Assembly (NCBI GenBank): GCA_964452775.1
Contig: CAYVQP010000014.1
Location: 5,104-69,103 of the forward strand
DNA: 64,000 nt
DNA from: JACKCB01 sp964452775
GTDB taxonomy: Bacteria > Chloroflexota > Anaerolineae > Promineifilales > Promineifilaceae
Direction: 5' to 3'
Of this stretch, positions 42,076 to 51,770 are shown piece after piece. The number at the start of each line of letters is the position of its first letter. Position 1 is the first letter of the stretch. The notes beneath the pieces are model-generated. The model ran no database searches and was not told the DNA's origin. It saw nothing but the letters and a program-made list of their open reading frames with translations. Both the position numbers and the translations under genes were made by a program.

Positions 42076-42942
42076 ATGGAACCGAGCAAGAATCAGGATC
42101 AGATCGTCGCTTTCCAGGGTGAACGAGGCGCGTACTCAGAGCAGGCGGTGCGCCGGCATTGCGGCCCCGATGTCGCCACGCTTCCTGTTCGTTCGTTTGG
42201 TGAAATCTTCGCTGCGGTGCAATCAGGCCGGGCCACGCAGGGCATGTTGCCGGTAGAAAACTCGCTCGCCGGCACGGTCATCCCCGCCTATGATTGCCTG
42301 GTGGATCACGACCTGCACATCCAGGCGGAGGTGATCTTAAGGATCGAGCACTGCCTGATGGCTCCGGCCGGCGCCACCCTGAGCGACGTGCGTCTGGCCC
42401 GCTCTCACCCACAGGCGCTGGCGCAATGTGAGCAGACACTGCAGCGGATGGGTTTGCAGGCCGCGCCCTACTATGACACAGCCGGGGCTGCCCGCGACCT
42501 GGCTGCCAGGCCGGAGCCGGGCGTCGCCGCTATTGCCGGCGCGCTGGCCGCTGAAACGTACGGACTGACCATCCTGGCTCGCCACATGGAAGATCAGCCT
42601 GAGAATTACACCCGCTTCTTTCTACTGGCGGCAGCCAACCCACCGCGACAGGACCCCAGCAAAACCTCCATCATCTTCACTACCCAACATGCTCCCGGCG
42701 CGCTCTACCGCGTGCTGGGCGAACTGGCCCAACGCAACCTGAACCTGACCAAGATCGTGTCCCGCCCCCGGCGCAACCGCCCCTGGAACTACCTCTTTTA
42801 CGTGGACTTTGAAGGGCATGTAGATGCCCCCGAGGTACAGGCAGCGATGCTGGGTATTTTGCGGCACTCCTCTTTTCTCAAGGTGTTAGGCTCCTATCCG
42901 GCCGCCGGTACGCCGGACGGATCAGCGCGCGACGAACATTGA
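42076..42942 (+). CDS. pheA: Prephenate dehydratase with ACT domain
   Basis: Converts prephenate to phenylpyruvate in phenylalanine synthesis. 288 residues from ATG 42076: the dehydratase domain with VAFQGERGAYSEQA, GMLPVENSLAGTV, and NYTRFFLLA (the TRF motif, catalytic Thr), then a C-terminal ACT domain (TSIIFTTQHAPGALYRVLG) for phenylalanine feedback. No chorismate mutase domain. Longer upstream readings run through the tyrS promoter region and are rejected. It is divergent from tyrS. Confidence 0.94.
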   Translation: MEPSKNQDQIVAFQGERGAYSEQAVRRHCGPDVATLPVRSFGEIFAAVQSGRATQGMLPVENSLAGTVIPAYDCLVDHDLHIQAEVILRIEHCLMAPAGATLSDVRLARSHPQALAQCEQTLQRMGLQAAPYYDTAGAARDLAARPEPGVAAIAGALAAETYGLTILARHMEDQPENYTRFFLLAAANPPRQDPSKTSIIFTTQHAPGALYRVLGELAQRNLNLTKIVSRPRRNRPWNYLFYVDFEGHVDAPEVQAAMLGILRHSSFLKVLGSYPAAGTPDGSARDEH

Positions 42943-42958
42943 AGCGATATCCGCTTCG

Positions 42959-42967
42959 TGTTACCAT
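42959..42967 (+). promoter_or_regulatory. Extended -10 box 9 nt before recJ
   Basis: TGTTACCAT ends 9 nt before the recJ ATG, consistent with a leaderless or nearly leaderless transcript. It lies in the 34-bp gap after pheA. Confidence 0.4.
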
Positions 42968-42976
42968 TCTCCGGCT

Positions 42977-44734
42977 ATGACCCGACCTGTCAACATGCCC
43001 GAAAAGCGATGGCACATTAAAGAGCCGGCTCCCGCCGGCTTCTTCGAGCAACATCGGGGGCTGAATTCGGTTCTCTTGCAAGTGCTCCACAATCGAGAGA
43101 TCACCCGCAGCAACCAGGTACAAGCTTTCCTGGAAGGGCAGTATCTGGAGCCGGAAGATCCCTTCTTACTTACCGACATGCAACCGGCCGTTGAGCGCAT
43201 CGGCCGGGCGGTGCGGGACGAAGAGAACGTTGTCGTCTACGGCGACTTCGACTGCGACGGGGTCACAGCCACTGTACTTCTGGTGGAAGCATTGCGCGGG
43301 CTGGGCTTGTCGCGCGAGCGCGTGCGTCCTTACATCCCGGATCGGGTGGATGAGGGGTATGGGCTGAACGAGGATGCCCTGGAGCGTCTGAAAAAGCAGC
43401 AAGACGCCTCGCTGGTGATTACCGTGGACTGCGGCATCCGCTCCGTGCGCGAAGTGCAACGGGCCAACGAGTTGGGTATTGATATGATCGTCACCGATCA
43501 CCACAGCATTGGCCCTGTGCTACCGCCGGCCCTGGCAGTGATCAATCCCAAGCGCGAGGAATCCCGCTATCCGGAACGCATGTTGGCCGGGGTAGGCATT
43601 GCCTACAAACTGGCCCAGGCGCTTCGGCAGGCGTACCCCGAGCGGGCGCAATTCACCGATGAGCAGTTGCTGGACCTGGTAGCCATCGGAACGGTGGCGG
43701 ACATTGCCCCCTTGCTGGGAGAAAATCGGAAGCTGGTCACTGAGGGGCTGGCGGTGATGAACCGCGGCCCACGTCCCGGCGTCGCCGCCTTGAAGCAGAT
43801 TGCCGGTATGGGCTTGCACCGGGTAACCGCCGAGACCATCGGCTTCGGGCTGGGGCCGCGCATCAACGCCGCCGGTCGCCTGGCGCACGCCTATTCCGCG
43901 GCGCGCCTGCTGGCGGCCAACACCCGCCAGGATGCGACGCACTTTGCCCAGGAACTGAACCAGTTGAATGTGAGGCGGCAATCTTTGACCCGCGCACAAA
44001 GCGCCCTGGCGGAGACCCTGATCGATCCGGAGGGCTACATCCTCATCGCCGCCGATGGCGAATTTACCTCCGGCGTCGTCGGGTTGGTCGCCAGCCGGCT
44101 CACTGATCTGTATTATCGCCCGGCGGTAGTCATCGAGCAGGGCAGCCGGGAAAGCCGGGGATCGTGCCGTTCAATCCCGGAGTTTCATATCACGCATGCC
44201 CTGGACCAGCTGCAGGAATTGCTGGTGCGTCATGGCGGCCATGCCCAGGCAGCCGGCTTTACCATCCTGAATGAAAACCTGGATGCCTTTTTTGAACGGT
44301 TGGCTGCCATCGCCGCCGAGCAGTTGGCGGGCCGGGAGCTAAAGCCCGTGCTGGAGGTTGATGCTGAGTTGGCCCTGGACGAAGTGGATTGGGCGCTGCA
44401 CGGGCAATTGCAGCGGCTGGAGCCGACGGGCGAAGCCAACCCCACTCCGCTCTTCTTGAGCCGGAATCTGCGCGTGGTTGACAGCCGCACCGTCGGCCAG
44501 GACAACAGCCATCTGAAGCTGCGGGTAAGCGACGGCGAGCGTGAAATGGCGGCGATTGCCTTCCGGCAGGGCTCCTGGATAGGGCGCATGCCCTCGCACA
44601 TCGATCTGGTTTACACAATTCAATCAAACGTCTGGAATGGACAGAGGGAGCTTCAACTACGCGCTGAGGATATCAGGCCGGCCGTGCCCGCAGCAGACAT
44701 GAACGAACAGGCGCAACCGGCGACGGCCGGCTGA
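42977..44734 (+). CDS. recJ: Single-strand-DNA-specific exonuclease RecJ
   Basis: 585 residues, a 5'-3' exonuclease for recombination and mismatch repair. DHH-family motifs are complete: VVYGDFDCDGVTA (DxDxDG type), VTVDCGIRS, VTDHHS and, in the DHHA1 domain, HGGHAQAAGF. The C-terminal OB domain follows. Length is typical. An extended -10 box 9 nt before the start and no ribosome site suggest a leaderless message. Confidence 0.95.
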   Translation: MTRPVNMPEKRWHIKEPAPAGFFEQHRGLNSVLLQVLHNREITRSNQVQAFLEGQYLEPEDPFLLTDMQPAVERIGRAVRDEENVVVYGDFDCDGVTATVLLVEALRGLGLSRERVRPYIPDRVDEGYGLNEDALERLKKQQDASLVITVDCGIRSVREVQRANELGIDMIVTDHHSIGPVLPPALAVINPKREESRYPERMLAGVGIAYKLAQALRQAYPERAQFTDEQLLDLVAIGTVADIAPLLGENRKLVTEGLAVMNRGPRPGVAALKQIAGMGLHRVTAETIGFGLGPRINAAGRLAHAYSAARLLAANTRQDATHFAQELNQLNVRRQSLTRAQSALAETLIDPEGYILIAADGEFTSGVVGLVASRLTDLYYRPAVVIEQGSRESRGSCRSIPEFHITHALDQLQELLVRHGGHAQAAGFTILNENLDAFFERLAAIAAEQLAGRELKPVLEVDAELALDEVDWALHGQLQRLEPTGEANPTPLFLSRNLRVVDSRTVGQDNSHLKLRVSDGEREMAAIAFRQGSWIGRMPSHIDLVYTIQSNVWNGQRELQLRAEDIRPAVPAADMNEQAQPATAG

Positions 44735-44757
44735 AAAGCCAATAATCGAGAGGCGAC

Positions 44758-45708
44758 ATGAAGATACTGGTAACGGGAGCCGCTGGATTCATCGGCAGCC
44801 ACCTGGCGGAGAAGCTTTGCCGGCGCGGAGACACCGTGGTCGGCCTGGACAACTTCAACGACTACTACGATCCGCGCAAGAAGCGCGCCAATGCAAGCCG
44901 TTTGCAGGTATTCGAGAATTTCCGCATGGTTGAAGCGGATGTGCGCGACCGGCCGGCCATGCTCCAACTCTTTGAGGAGGAGCGATTTGAGGCGGTGGCG
45001 CATCTGGCGGCGCTGGCCGGCGTGCGCAAGGCCGTAGAATATCCCGAACTGTATGTGGCCGTTGATTACAACGGCACGCAGAACCTGATGGACGCCGCTC
45101 GCTGGAACGGGGCCGGCAACTTTGTCTTTGCCTCCACATCATCAGTGTACGGCAACACGAAGCAACTGCCCTTCACCGAGAATGACCCCTGCGACCGGCC
45201 CTTGCAGCCTTACGCCGCCGCCAAGCGAGCCGCCGAGATGTTGGGCCACGCCTATCACCACCTCTTCCAACTCAATTTCACCGCCATTCGCTTCTTTACC
45301 GTCTATGGACCAAACGGTCGCCCGGACATGATGGCCTATCTTTTGGCAGACAGCATCCGCCACGGGACGGCTGTCCCGCTGTACAACGAGGGCCGGATGT
45401 GGCGCGACTGGACTTTCGTGGATGACATTACGGATGGGGTGGCCGCGGCGCTGGACAGGCCGCTGGGCTACGAGGTGATCAATCTAGGGCGCGGCGAGCC
45501 GGTGCAGTTGCGCGATTTCATCACCTGCCTGGAGGAATTGGCCGGCCAAAAGGCGAACCTGATCGCTCAACCGATGCTCGCCGCCGACGTGCCGTACACC
45601 TTTGCCGACATCAGCAAGGCAAGGCGCCTGCTTGGATTTGAGCCGAAGACTTCCTACCAGGATGGATTGGCCCGCTTCTGGAGCTGGTACCTGGCACAGT
45701 TCCCGTAA
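44758..45708 (+). CDS. UDP-glucuronate 4-epimerase-like SDR
   Basis: A 316-residue extended SDR. The N-terminus with GAAGFIGSHLAEKL and LDNFNDYYDPRKKRAN is characteristic of UDP-glucuronate epimerases, and YAAAKRAAEM holds the catalytic Tyr and Lys. It would convert UDP-GlcA to UDP-GalA for surface polysaccharides. The start ATG follows GAGAGGCG. It sits 23 bp after recJ. Confidence 0.88.
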   Translation: MKILVTGAAGFIGSHLAEKLCRRGDTVVGLDNFNDYYDPRKKRANASRLQVFENFRMVEADVRDRPAMLQLFEEERFEAVAHLAALAGVRKAVEYPELYVAVDYNGTQNLMDAARWNGAGNFVFASTSSVYGNTKQLPFTENDPCDRPLQPYAAAKRAAEMLGHAYHHLFQLNFTAIRFFTVYGPNGRPDMMAYLLADSIRHGTAVPLYNEGRMWRDWTFVDDITDGVAAALDRPLGYEVINLGRGEPVQLRDFITCLEELAGQKANLIAQPMLAADVPYTFADISKARRLLGFEPKTSYQDGLARFWSWYLAQFP

Positions 45709-45722
45709 AGCTGACGTCCCGC

Positions 45723-46625
45723 TCAGGCGCTCAGTTCTTTCAACATCATAATTCGCGCCGATTCGTCTTCAATGAAACCCAGGTCGCGCATCGTAGCTGC
45801 AGCGCCGGCATGGTGTTCGCTGCTGCCGAATCGCACATAAACGCTCATGCCGGGGCCGAAGGGGCTGGTCATCTGGTGCAGCAGGCCGGCAGTCAGGGCC
45901 GGATCGGACCAGCAATCCGGCGCGAGGCACAGCCGGCAGAGTAATTGATCATTCCGGTACGCTGCCCAGGCGCAACCCACCTCCTGATGTCCCCGCAGGC
46001 AAAGCCAGAAGCGCCCCTCGCTCGGGATCTCACCGTACTCCTCGCGCAGTAATCCGGCTGCCCAGCACTCTCCGTTGGCGAGTTCGATGTGAAGGTAGCG
46101 GCGGAATCGCTCCCGGCCGGCGGCCAGGGGCAGCGCTTCCACGGCCGCGATGGATTCAACAGTAGCCGGGGGAGGCGCGCCGCTCCAGACATGCGCATGG
46201 ACGGTGCGATAGCCCAGCTTTTCGTATAGAGCGCGAGCCGGCCGATTATCCCAGTCCACCTGCAATGCCGCCCAGGATCGCCCTGCCCGGCGGATGATCG
46301 TCTCCAGATCACGCAGCAGCGTCTCGCCCGTTCCTTGCCGGCGAAAGGGCCGGTTGACGCTCACGTTAAAGATGACGCCGCTCAGCCGGCGCAAATGCAG
46401 GAAGGCATAGCCGGCCACTTGCCCGTTGATGACCGCCTTCCGCCCCCGGCCGGCCAGCAGCAGGTAAAACGGGAAGGTCGCCCGGCTGATCGGGCCGAAC
46501 ACACGTCGCCGGGCAAGCGTGGTGAACTGATGATCGACGCCGATCATATTGGCATAAGACATGCGGCCAATTGACCACACTTCCCAGGGGTACACCGGCT
46601 GAATAACTATCGCGCGCTCCGGCAT
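45723..46625 (-). CDS. GNAT-family acetyltransferase, probably double-domain
   Basis: 300 residues. The N-terminal GNAT domain has VSVNRPFRRQGTGETLLRDLE (acyl-CoA pyrophosphate loop RRQGTG) and LYEKLGYR. The C-terminal half repeats a weaker GNAT-like pattern without a clear loop. Substrate unknown. The ATG at 46625 is chosen because an extended -10 (TGGTAGAAT) ends 8 nt before it; the reading from 46727 would start upstream of that promoter. It is divergent from RNase D, with both promoters in 120 bp. Confidence 0.75.
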   Translation of the reverse strand: MPERAIVIQPVYPWEVWSIGRMSYANMIGVDHQFTTLARRRVFGPISRATFPFYLLLAGRGRKAVINGQVAGYAFLHLRRLSGVIFNVSVNRPFRRQGTGETLLRDLETIIRRAGRSWAALQVDWDNRPARALYEKLGYRTVHAHVWSGAPPPATVESIAAVEALPLAAGRERFRRYLHIELANGECWAAGLLREEYGEIPSEGRFWLCLRGHQEVGCAWAAYRNDQLLCRLCLAPDCWSDPALTAGLLHQMTSPFGPGMSVYVRFGSSEHHAGAAATMRDLGFIEDESARIMMLKELSA

Positions 46626-46633
46626 CGCGGCTG

Positions 46634-46642
46634 ATTCTACCA
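46634..46642 (-). promoter_or_regulatory. Extended -10 box 8 nt before the GNAT gene
   Basis: TGGTAGAAT on the minus strand. Transcription would begin at about the start codon. Confidence 0.5.
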
Positions 46643-46726
46643 CTACTGCCGGCCGCCGTAACATGTCATGTAGCCGCCGGCTTCCCGTTCCGCCGGCAAT
46701 CGCGTGTTGGTCATGAGGTTGATTCA

Positions 46727-46735
46727 TGGTACAAC
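46727..46735 (+). promoter_or_regulatory. Extended -10 box 7 nt before the RNase D gene
   Basis: TGGTACAAC ends 7 nt before the ATG at 46743. No ribosome site is seen, as expected for a leaderless message. Confidence 0.45.
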
Positions 46736-46742
46736 AATGCCA

Positions 46743-47897
46743 ATGACGAGTGACGGCCTGCGAAAACCGGATCTGCCCCCCTACAGATTCATCAACAGCG
46801 CTGAAAAATGGTCATCCTGTGTGCAGGCGCTTGGCCGGCAGACACGGATCGCCATTGACCTGGAGGCGAACAGCATGTATGCCTACCGGGAGCGCATTTG
46901 CCTGGTGCAGATCTCCACGGCCGATGAAGATTTCATTGTGGACCCCCTGGTCATTTCTGATCTGCAACCATTGGGCGCAATAATCCAGGATCCGGCAGTC
47001 GAAAAGGTCTTTCATTCCGCCGAGTACGATTTGAAGCTGCTTAAGCGCGAGTTTGGCTGGCAGGTGCGCAATCTGTACGACACGATGTGGGCGGCGAGGA
47101 TATTGGGCGTTGAGCGCGTCGGCCTGGCCAGCCTGCTGGCGGACATCTACCAGGTGCGCCTGGATAAGCACTTTCAGCGAGCGGATTGGTGCCGGCGCCC
47201 GCTTTCCAAAGGCGAACTGACGTACGCGCAGGCGGACACCCACTATCTGCTTGGTCTGCGGGATCACCTGGCGGCGCAACTCGAGGCCGGCGGCCATACT
47301 GAAGAAGCGCTCGAAATATTCGCCGAACAGAGCCACGTGGAGATCAGTTCCAATCACTTTGACCCCGACAGCTTCTGGTCAATCAACGGGGTCAAAGAGC
47401 TTGATCCCCAGGGCAAAGCGATCCTGAAAGCGCTGAACACCTACCGGCACCAGGAGGCCGCCGCCCGCGACAAGCCGCTCTTTAAGGTATTGAGCGATCG
47501 GACGCTGGTGGAGATCGCCCAAAGCAGACCGCACGACCCGGCTACTCTGGGCGACATTCACGGCATGACCCCGGGACAGACGCAGCGCTATGGCCGGCAT
47601 ATCTTGCGGATTATCGCCGAAAACGAAGGCGCCCGCGCGCCGGCCCGCCCCAAACGCCCGCCCAGGTTGCCGGATGCGGTCTTCAATCGCTATGACCGGC
47701 TACACATCTGGCGCAAGGAACGGGGCCGCGTGCGCCATGTGGAGTCCGATGTCATCATCAGCCGGGAGGCCATGTGGGAATTGGCAAATGCCAATCCGCG
47801 GACGTTGCCGGAGTTGGAAGCGACCGGCATCCTGGGCCCCTTTAGGCTACGCGCCTATGGGCCGGAGTTGGTCCAGCTATTGAGTGAGGAACAATGA
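46743..47897 (+). CDS. rnd: RNase D-like 3'-5' exoribonuclease
   Basis: 384 residues. The DEDDy exonuclease domain has IAIDLEANSMYAYRERICLVQIST (first Asp and Glu), SAEYDLKLLKREFGW and TYAQADTHYLLGLRDHL (Tyr and Asp). HRDC domains follow, one near residues 210-290 and a second at the end (RLHIWRKERGRVRHVESDVIIS). It trims stable RNA 3' ends in its family. It overlaps the beta-CASP nuclease gene by 4 bp, which pairs two RNA-processing enzymes in one operon. Confidence 0.92.
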   Translation: MTSDGLRKPDLPPYRFINSAEKWSSCVQALGRQTRIAIDLEANSMYAYRERICLVQISTADEDFIVDPLVISDLQPLGAIIQDPAVEKVFHSAEYDLKLLKREFGWQVRNLYDTMWAARILGVERVGLASLLADIYQVRLDKHFQRADWCRRPLSKGELTYAQADTHYLLGLRDHLAAQLEAGGHTEEALEIFAEQSHVEISSNHFDPDSFWSINGVKELDPQGKAILKALNTYRHQEAAARDKPLFKVLSDRTLVEIAQSRPHDPATLGDIHGMTPGQTQRYGRHILRIIAENEGARAPARPKRPPRLPDAVFNRYDRLHIWRKERGRVRHVESDVIISREAMWELANANPRTLPELEATGILGPFRLRAYGPELVQLLSEEQ

Positions 47898-49300
47898 AAA
47901 TCACGTTTCATGGAGCGGTGCGCACGGTGACCGGCTCCCAACATCTGCTGTCCATCAACGGCAAACAAATCTTATTGGATTGCGGGCTGTATCAGGGCCG
48001 GCGGCAGGAATACTATGACCGGAACAGGAACCTGCCTTATGACGCTCGTCAGGTGGATCTGCTGGTTCTTTCGCACGCGCACATCGATCACTGCGGCAAC
48101 ATTCCCAACCTGGTGAAGAACGGCTTCCGGGGCGACATCATCTGCACCTTTGCCACGCGCGACCTGTGCACGATCATGTTGCGCGATAGCGCCAAAATCC
48201 AGCAACAGGATACCGAGTACCTGAACAAGCAACGCAAGCGCAAAGGAGAGCCGCCCATCGAGCCGTTGTACACGATGGAGGACGCGAATGAATCGCTGAA
48301 GCTATTCGTCGGCCTGGGTTATGACCGGCCCCGCGAGATCATGCCGGGCGTTACCCTGACCTTTTATGACGCCGGCCATATCCTGGGTTCGGCCATGGTC
48401 GCCCTGGACATTGAAGACCATGAACAGGGGCGTACGCAACGACTGGTGTTCAGCGGCGATATTGGCCGGCCCGATCGCCCGATATTGCGCGACCCCACAT
48501 TCCTGGACGAAGCGGATATCCTGCTGGTTGAGAGTACCTACGGCGACCGCCTGCACCCGCCGGCAGAAGAGATCGGTGAGCAGCTCAAGCAGATTGTAAA
48601 TACGACCTGCAAGCGAGGCGGCAAGCTGATTGTGCCGGCCTTCGCGGTTGGCCGGACTCAGGAGCTTGTCTACCGCCTCCACCGACTGGTGGAAAGCCGG
48701 GATATTTCGCCCAAGTTGCCCGTTTTCGTGGACAGCCCCCTGGCTATTGACGCCACCGCCATCCACCGCCTGCACCCGGAGGCTTTCGACGAGGAGTTGA
48801 ACCGCTTCATCATGGAAGATGGGCACGGGGACCCCTTCGGCTTTGACATGATCCAATACACGCGCTCCGTCGAGCAGTCCAAGGAACTGAACTTCCTGCG
48901 CGATTCGGCGGTCATTATCAGCGCCAGCGGCATGGCTGAGGCCGGGCGAATCCTGCATCACTTAAAGAATAACGTGGAGGATCCGCGCAACACCATCCTG
49001 ATTGTCGGCTGGCAGGCCCCCAACACACTGGGGCGCCGGCTGGTGGAGCGACAGCCGGTGGTGAAGATTCTGGGCGAAGAGTACCAGCTCAAGGCAGAAG
49101 TGATCACCCTGAACGGCTTCAGCGGCCATGCCGATCGCGACGAGCTGATCGCCTGGGTGCGCCATTTCAGCCGCCGGCCCAGGCATACCTACATCGTGCA
49201 CGGCGAAGAGAAGGCTTCATTTGCCCTGCGCGATGCCCTGCAGAGCGATGGCTTCGCCGGCGTGACGGTCCCGACTTTGGGACAATCGTTCACCGTGTAA
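47894..49300 (+). CDS. Beta-CASP metallo-beta-lactamase RNA-processing nuclease
   Basis: 468 residues resembling archaeal/bacterial CPSF-like nucleases. Zinc motifs: SHAHIDHCG (HxHxDH), the His in FYDAGHILGSAM, the Asp in VFSGDIGRPDRP, and C-terminal FSGHADRDEL and TYIVHGE. The beta-CASP domain contains VPAFAVGRTQEL and SASGMAEAGRILHHL. Likely an RNA endo/exonuclease acting in the cytosol. Translationally coupled to RNase D. Confidence 0.93.
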   Translation: MKITFHGAVRTVTGSQHLLSINGKQILLDCGLYQGRRQEYYDRNRNLPYDARQVDLLVLSHAHIDHCGNIPNLVKNGFRGDIICTFATRDLCTIMLRDSAKIQQQDTEYLNKQRKRKGEPPIEPLYTMEDANESLKLFVGLGYDRPREIMPGVTLTFYDAGHILGSAMVALDIEDHEQGRTQRLVFSGDIGRPDRPILRDPTFLDEADILLVESTYGDRLHPPAEEIGEQLKQIVNTTCKRGGKLIVPAFAVGRTQELVYRLHRLVESRDISPKLPVFVDSPLAIDATAIHRLHPEAFDEELNRFIMEDGHGDPFGFDMIQYTRSVEQSKELNFLRDSAVIISASGMAEAGRILHHLKNNVEDPRNTILIVGWQAPNTLGRRLVERQPVVKILGEEYQLKAEVITLNGFSGHADRDELIAWVRHFSRRPRHTYIVHGEEKASFALRDALQSDGFAGVTVPTLGQSFTV

Positions 49301-49320
49301 GAGGCGAGCGGCGACTGAGA

Positions 49321-50427
49321 ATGAGTAACGCACTTGAGCGAACATTTGCCGGCGCCCGTGTGCTGATCACCGGCCACACCGGCTTCAAAGGCTCCTGGCT
49401 CTCCATCTGGCTGCGGGAGCTGGGCGCGGAGGTCATCGGCTATAGCCTGGACCCGCCCACCGATCCAAGCAATTTTGAGTTGAGCCGGCTATCCGAGCGG
49501 ATGATCGACATGCGCGGCGACGTGCGCGACCTGCCGGCGCTGCGCGAGGTAATGGCCCAGCATCGCCCGCAGTACGTCTTTCACCTGGCCGCCCAACCGC
49601 TGGTGCTCCCTTCCTACGACGCCCCCAAAGAGACCTTTGACATCAATGCCGGCGGAACCGTGAATGTCCTGGAAGCGGTGCGCCAAACCGGCTCAGTGAA
49701 GGTGGTCGTCTGCGTCACCACCGATAAAGTGTACGAGAATCGGGAATGGAGCTGGGGCTACCGCGAGATTGACCGCCTGGGAGGGCATGACCCGTACAGC
49801 AGCAGCAAAGCAATGGCCGAGCTGGCCATTGACTCTTATCGTCGCTCCTTCTTTCAGCAAGGCTATCCGGCGGTAGCCTCGGCGCGGGCGGGCAACGTCA
49901 TCGGCGGCGGGGATTTCGCGGACTACCGTTTGTTGCCCGACTGCATCCGCGCTCTGCTGGCCGGCGAGCCAATCCACCTGCGGCATCCTGACTCCGTCCG
50001 ACCCTGGCAGCATGTCCTGGAGTCGCTCAGCGGCTATCTGTGGCTGGCGAATCGGCTGGCGACGCGCGGCCAAAGCTACGCTCAGGCGTGGAACTTCGCC
50101 CCCTGGGAGATGTCCGAGATAACCGCCCGTACCATCGTTGAGCGCACTATCTCTTTGTGGGGAAAGGGTAGCTGGGTGCAGACGGACGAAGGTGCAGCGC
50201 GAAAGGAGACCACGCTGTTGCGCCTGAACTGGGAGAAGGCGGCGCGGGAACTGGGTTGGAAGCCGGTCTACGATTGGCAGGCGGCTCTTGCCGCAACCGT
50301 GGAGTGGTACCGGCGCTATAGCGAAAACGCAGAGGCGACCGTCCCGGATATGTATCCCACCTGCGCGGAGCAGATCGCGGCCTATTGCCGGCGCGCCGCC
50401 GAGCTTGCGCTGCCCTGGGCGGTCTGA
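49321..50427 (+). CDS. rfbG: CDP-glucose 4,6-dehydratase
   Basis: 368 residues. Converts CDP-glucose to CDP-4-keto-6-deoxyglucose for dideoxy- or deoxysugars of surface glycans. The signature ITGHTGFKGSWLSIWLRELG is specific for this SDR family, and DPYSSSKAMAEL carries the catalytic Tyr and Lys. The partner rfbF (cytidylyltransferase) is not in the window. It starts 21 bp after the nuclease gene and ends before a large family B element. Confidence 0.93.
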   Translation: MSNALERTFAGARVLITGHTGFKGSWLSIWLRELGAEVIGYSLDPPTDPSNFELSRLSERMIDMRGDVRDLPALREVMAQHRPQYVFHLAAQPLVLPSYDAPKETFDINAGGTVNVLEAVRQTGSVKVVVCVTTDKVYENREWSWGYREIDRLGGHDPYSSSKAMAELAIDSYRRSFFQQGYPAVASARAGNVIGGGDFADYRLLPDCIRALLAGEPIHLRHPDSVRPWQHVLESLSGYLWLANRLATRGQSYAQAWNFAPWEMSEITARTIVERTISLWGKGSWVQTDEGAARKETTLLRLNWEKAARELGWKPVYDWQAALAATVEWYRRYSENAEATVPDMYPTCAEQIAAYCRRAAELALPWAV

Positions 50428-50450
50428 CCAGCCGGCCGCCTGGATAGTCC

Positions 50451-50551
50451 TCTCGCTAACTGAGGACAAAACCCCGCAGGTCTTTCACGGGTCTACCGCT
50501 GAGCGAGCATACTCAGCAAGACCTGCGGGGTTTGAGAAAGATTTAGCGAGA
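50451..50551. repeat. Nested family B element with three stems
   Basis: Outer arms TCTCGCTAA (50451-50459) and TTAGCGAGA (50543-50551), middle perfect 16-bp arms AAACCCCGCAGGTCTT (50468-50483) and AAGACCTGCGGGGTTT (50518-50533), inner CTGAG/CTCAG. It separates convergent rfbG and kbl. This is the most complete copy; its right half also matches 18961-19023. Confidence 0.9.
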
Positions 50552-50557
50552 GAACCA

Positions 50558-51736
50558 CTAAATGATGCCCAACTCCTGACCGACGCGGCCGAAGACCTCC
50601 AGCGCCTGCTCGATGTCGCTGGGCGTGTGCGCCGCCGAGTTCATCACCCGGATGCGCGCCTTGCCCTGCGGCACGGTGGGGAAGCCGATGGCCATGGCGA
50701 AGACGCCCTCCTGGAACAGCCGCCGGCTGAACTCCTGGGCCAGCGGCGCATCCCCCAGCATCACCGGCACGATGGGCGTCTGGCTATGACCGGTGTCGAA
50801 GCCCAGCGCGCTCATCCCGGTCTTGAAGACCGCGGCGTTGTGCCACAGCCGGTCTACCAACTCGGTGGATTCCTCCAGCAGGTCAACCGCTTCCAGGCAA
50901 GCGGCGACATCCGGCGCGGTCATGGCGCTTGAGAAGAGGAAGGGCCGGCCACGCTGCCGTAGCCAGTCAACAATCACCTTTTTGCCGGCGACCATGCCGC
51001 CGACAACGCCGAACGCCTTGCTCATCGTGCCGACTTCGACATCCACGCGACCGTGCAGCCCGAAATGATCGACGATACCCCGCCCGCCGTTGCCTAACAC
51101 CCCTTCGCCGTGCGCGTCATCCACCATCAGCAGGATGTCATGCTCTTCGGCGACCGCGCATAATTCGTCCAATGGGGCGATGTCGCCGTCCATGCTGAAT
51201 ACTCCATCGGTGATGATCAGCCGGCGGTTGTATTCGGTGGTTTCGCCGATGACCCGCCGCAAATCATTCACGTCGTTGTGGTTGTAGCGCACGATCTGCG
51301 CCCGGCTCAGCCGGCTGCCGTCAATGATGCTGGCGTGGTTCAGCTCGTCGGAGAAGATGATATCGCCGCGCCCGACCAGCGCCGGAATCGTGCCCAGGTT
51401 GGCCGCGAATCCACTCTGGAAGGTGATGCAGTCCGCCGCTCGCTTGAACTCCGCCAGTCGCTCTTCCAGTCTCACGTGTAATGTGGTCGTGCCGGCGATG
51501 GTGCGCACCGCGCCGGGACCGACGCCGAAGCTGTCAATAGCTTTCCTGGCTGCCTCCCGGATGCGCGGATGGTTGGCCAACCCAAGATAGTTGTTGGCGC
51601 AGAAGTTGAGCAGTCGCCGGCCATCAATGGTGACCCAGGCATCCATCGGCGAGTCTATCGTTCTGATCACGTTGAAAAGCCCGGCTCCCTGCAGGCCGTT
51701 GATCTCTTCTTGTATCCAGTCTGTCTTGGTGCTCAT
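50558..51736 (-). CDS. kbl: Glycine C-acetyltransferase (2-amino-3-ketobutyrate CoA ligase)
   Basis: 392 residues, a PLP-dependent alpha-oxoamine synthase joining glycine and acetyl-CoA, or the reverse in threonine breakdown. Visible are NFCANNYLGLANHPR, the PLP Asp region MVDDAHGEGVLG and the Schiff-base Lys in TMSKAFGVVGG. The family also includes AONS (BioF), but the N-terminal EINGLQGAGLFNVIRTIDSPMDAWVTIDGR is typical of Kbl. No tdh gene is adjacent. The ribosome site AGAGGAAA precedes the ATG. Confidence 0.9.
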   Translation of the reverse strand: MSTKTDWIQEEINGLQGAGLFNVIRTIDSPMDAWVTIDGRRLLNFCANNYLGLANHPRIREAARKAIDSFGVGPGAVRTIAGTTTLHVRLEERLAEFKRAADCITFQSGFAANLGTIPALVGRGDIIFSDELNHASIIDGSRLSRAQIVRYNHNDVNDLRRVIGETTEYNRRLIITDGVFSMDGDIAPLDELCAVAEEHDILLMVDDAHGEGVLGNGGRGIVDHFGLHGRVDVEVGTMSKAFGVVGGMVAGKKVIVDWLRQRGRPFLFSSAMTAPDVAACLEAVDLLEESTELVDRLWHNAAVFKTGMSALGFDTGHSQTPIVPVMLGDAPLAQEFSRRLFQEGVFAMAIGFPTVPQGKARIRVMNSAAHTPSDIEQALEVFGRVGQELGII

Positions 51737-51770
51737 CGCTTTCCTCTAGCTATCGAACTCTGAGATTCGA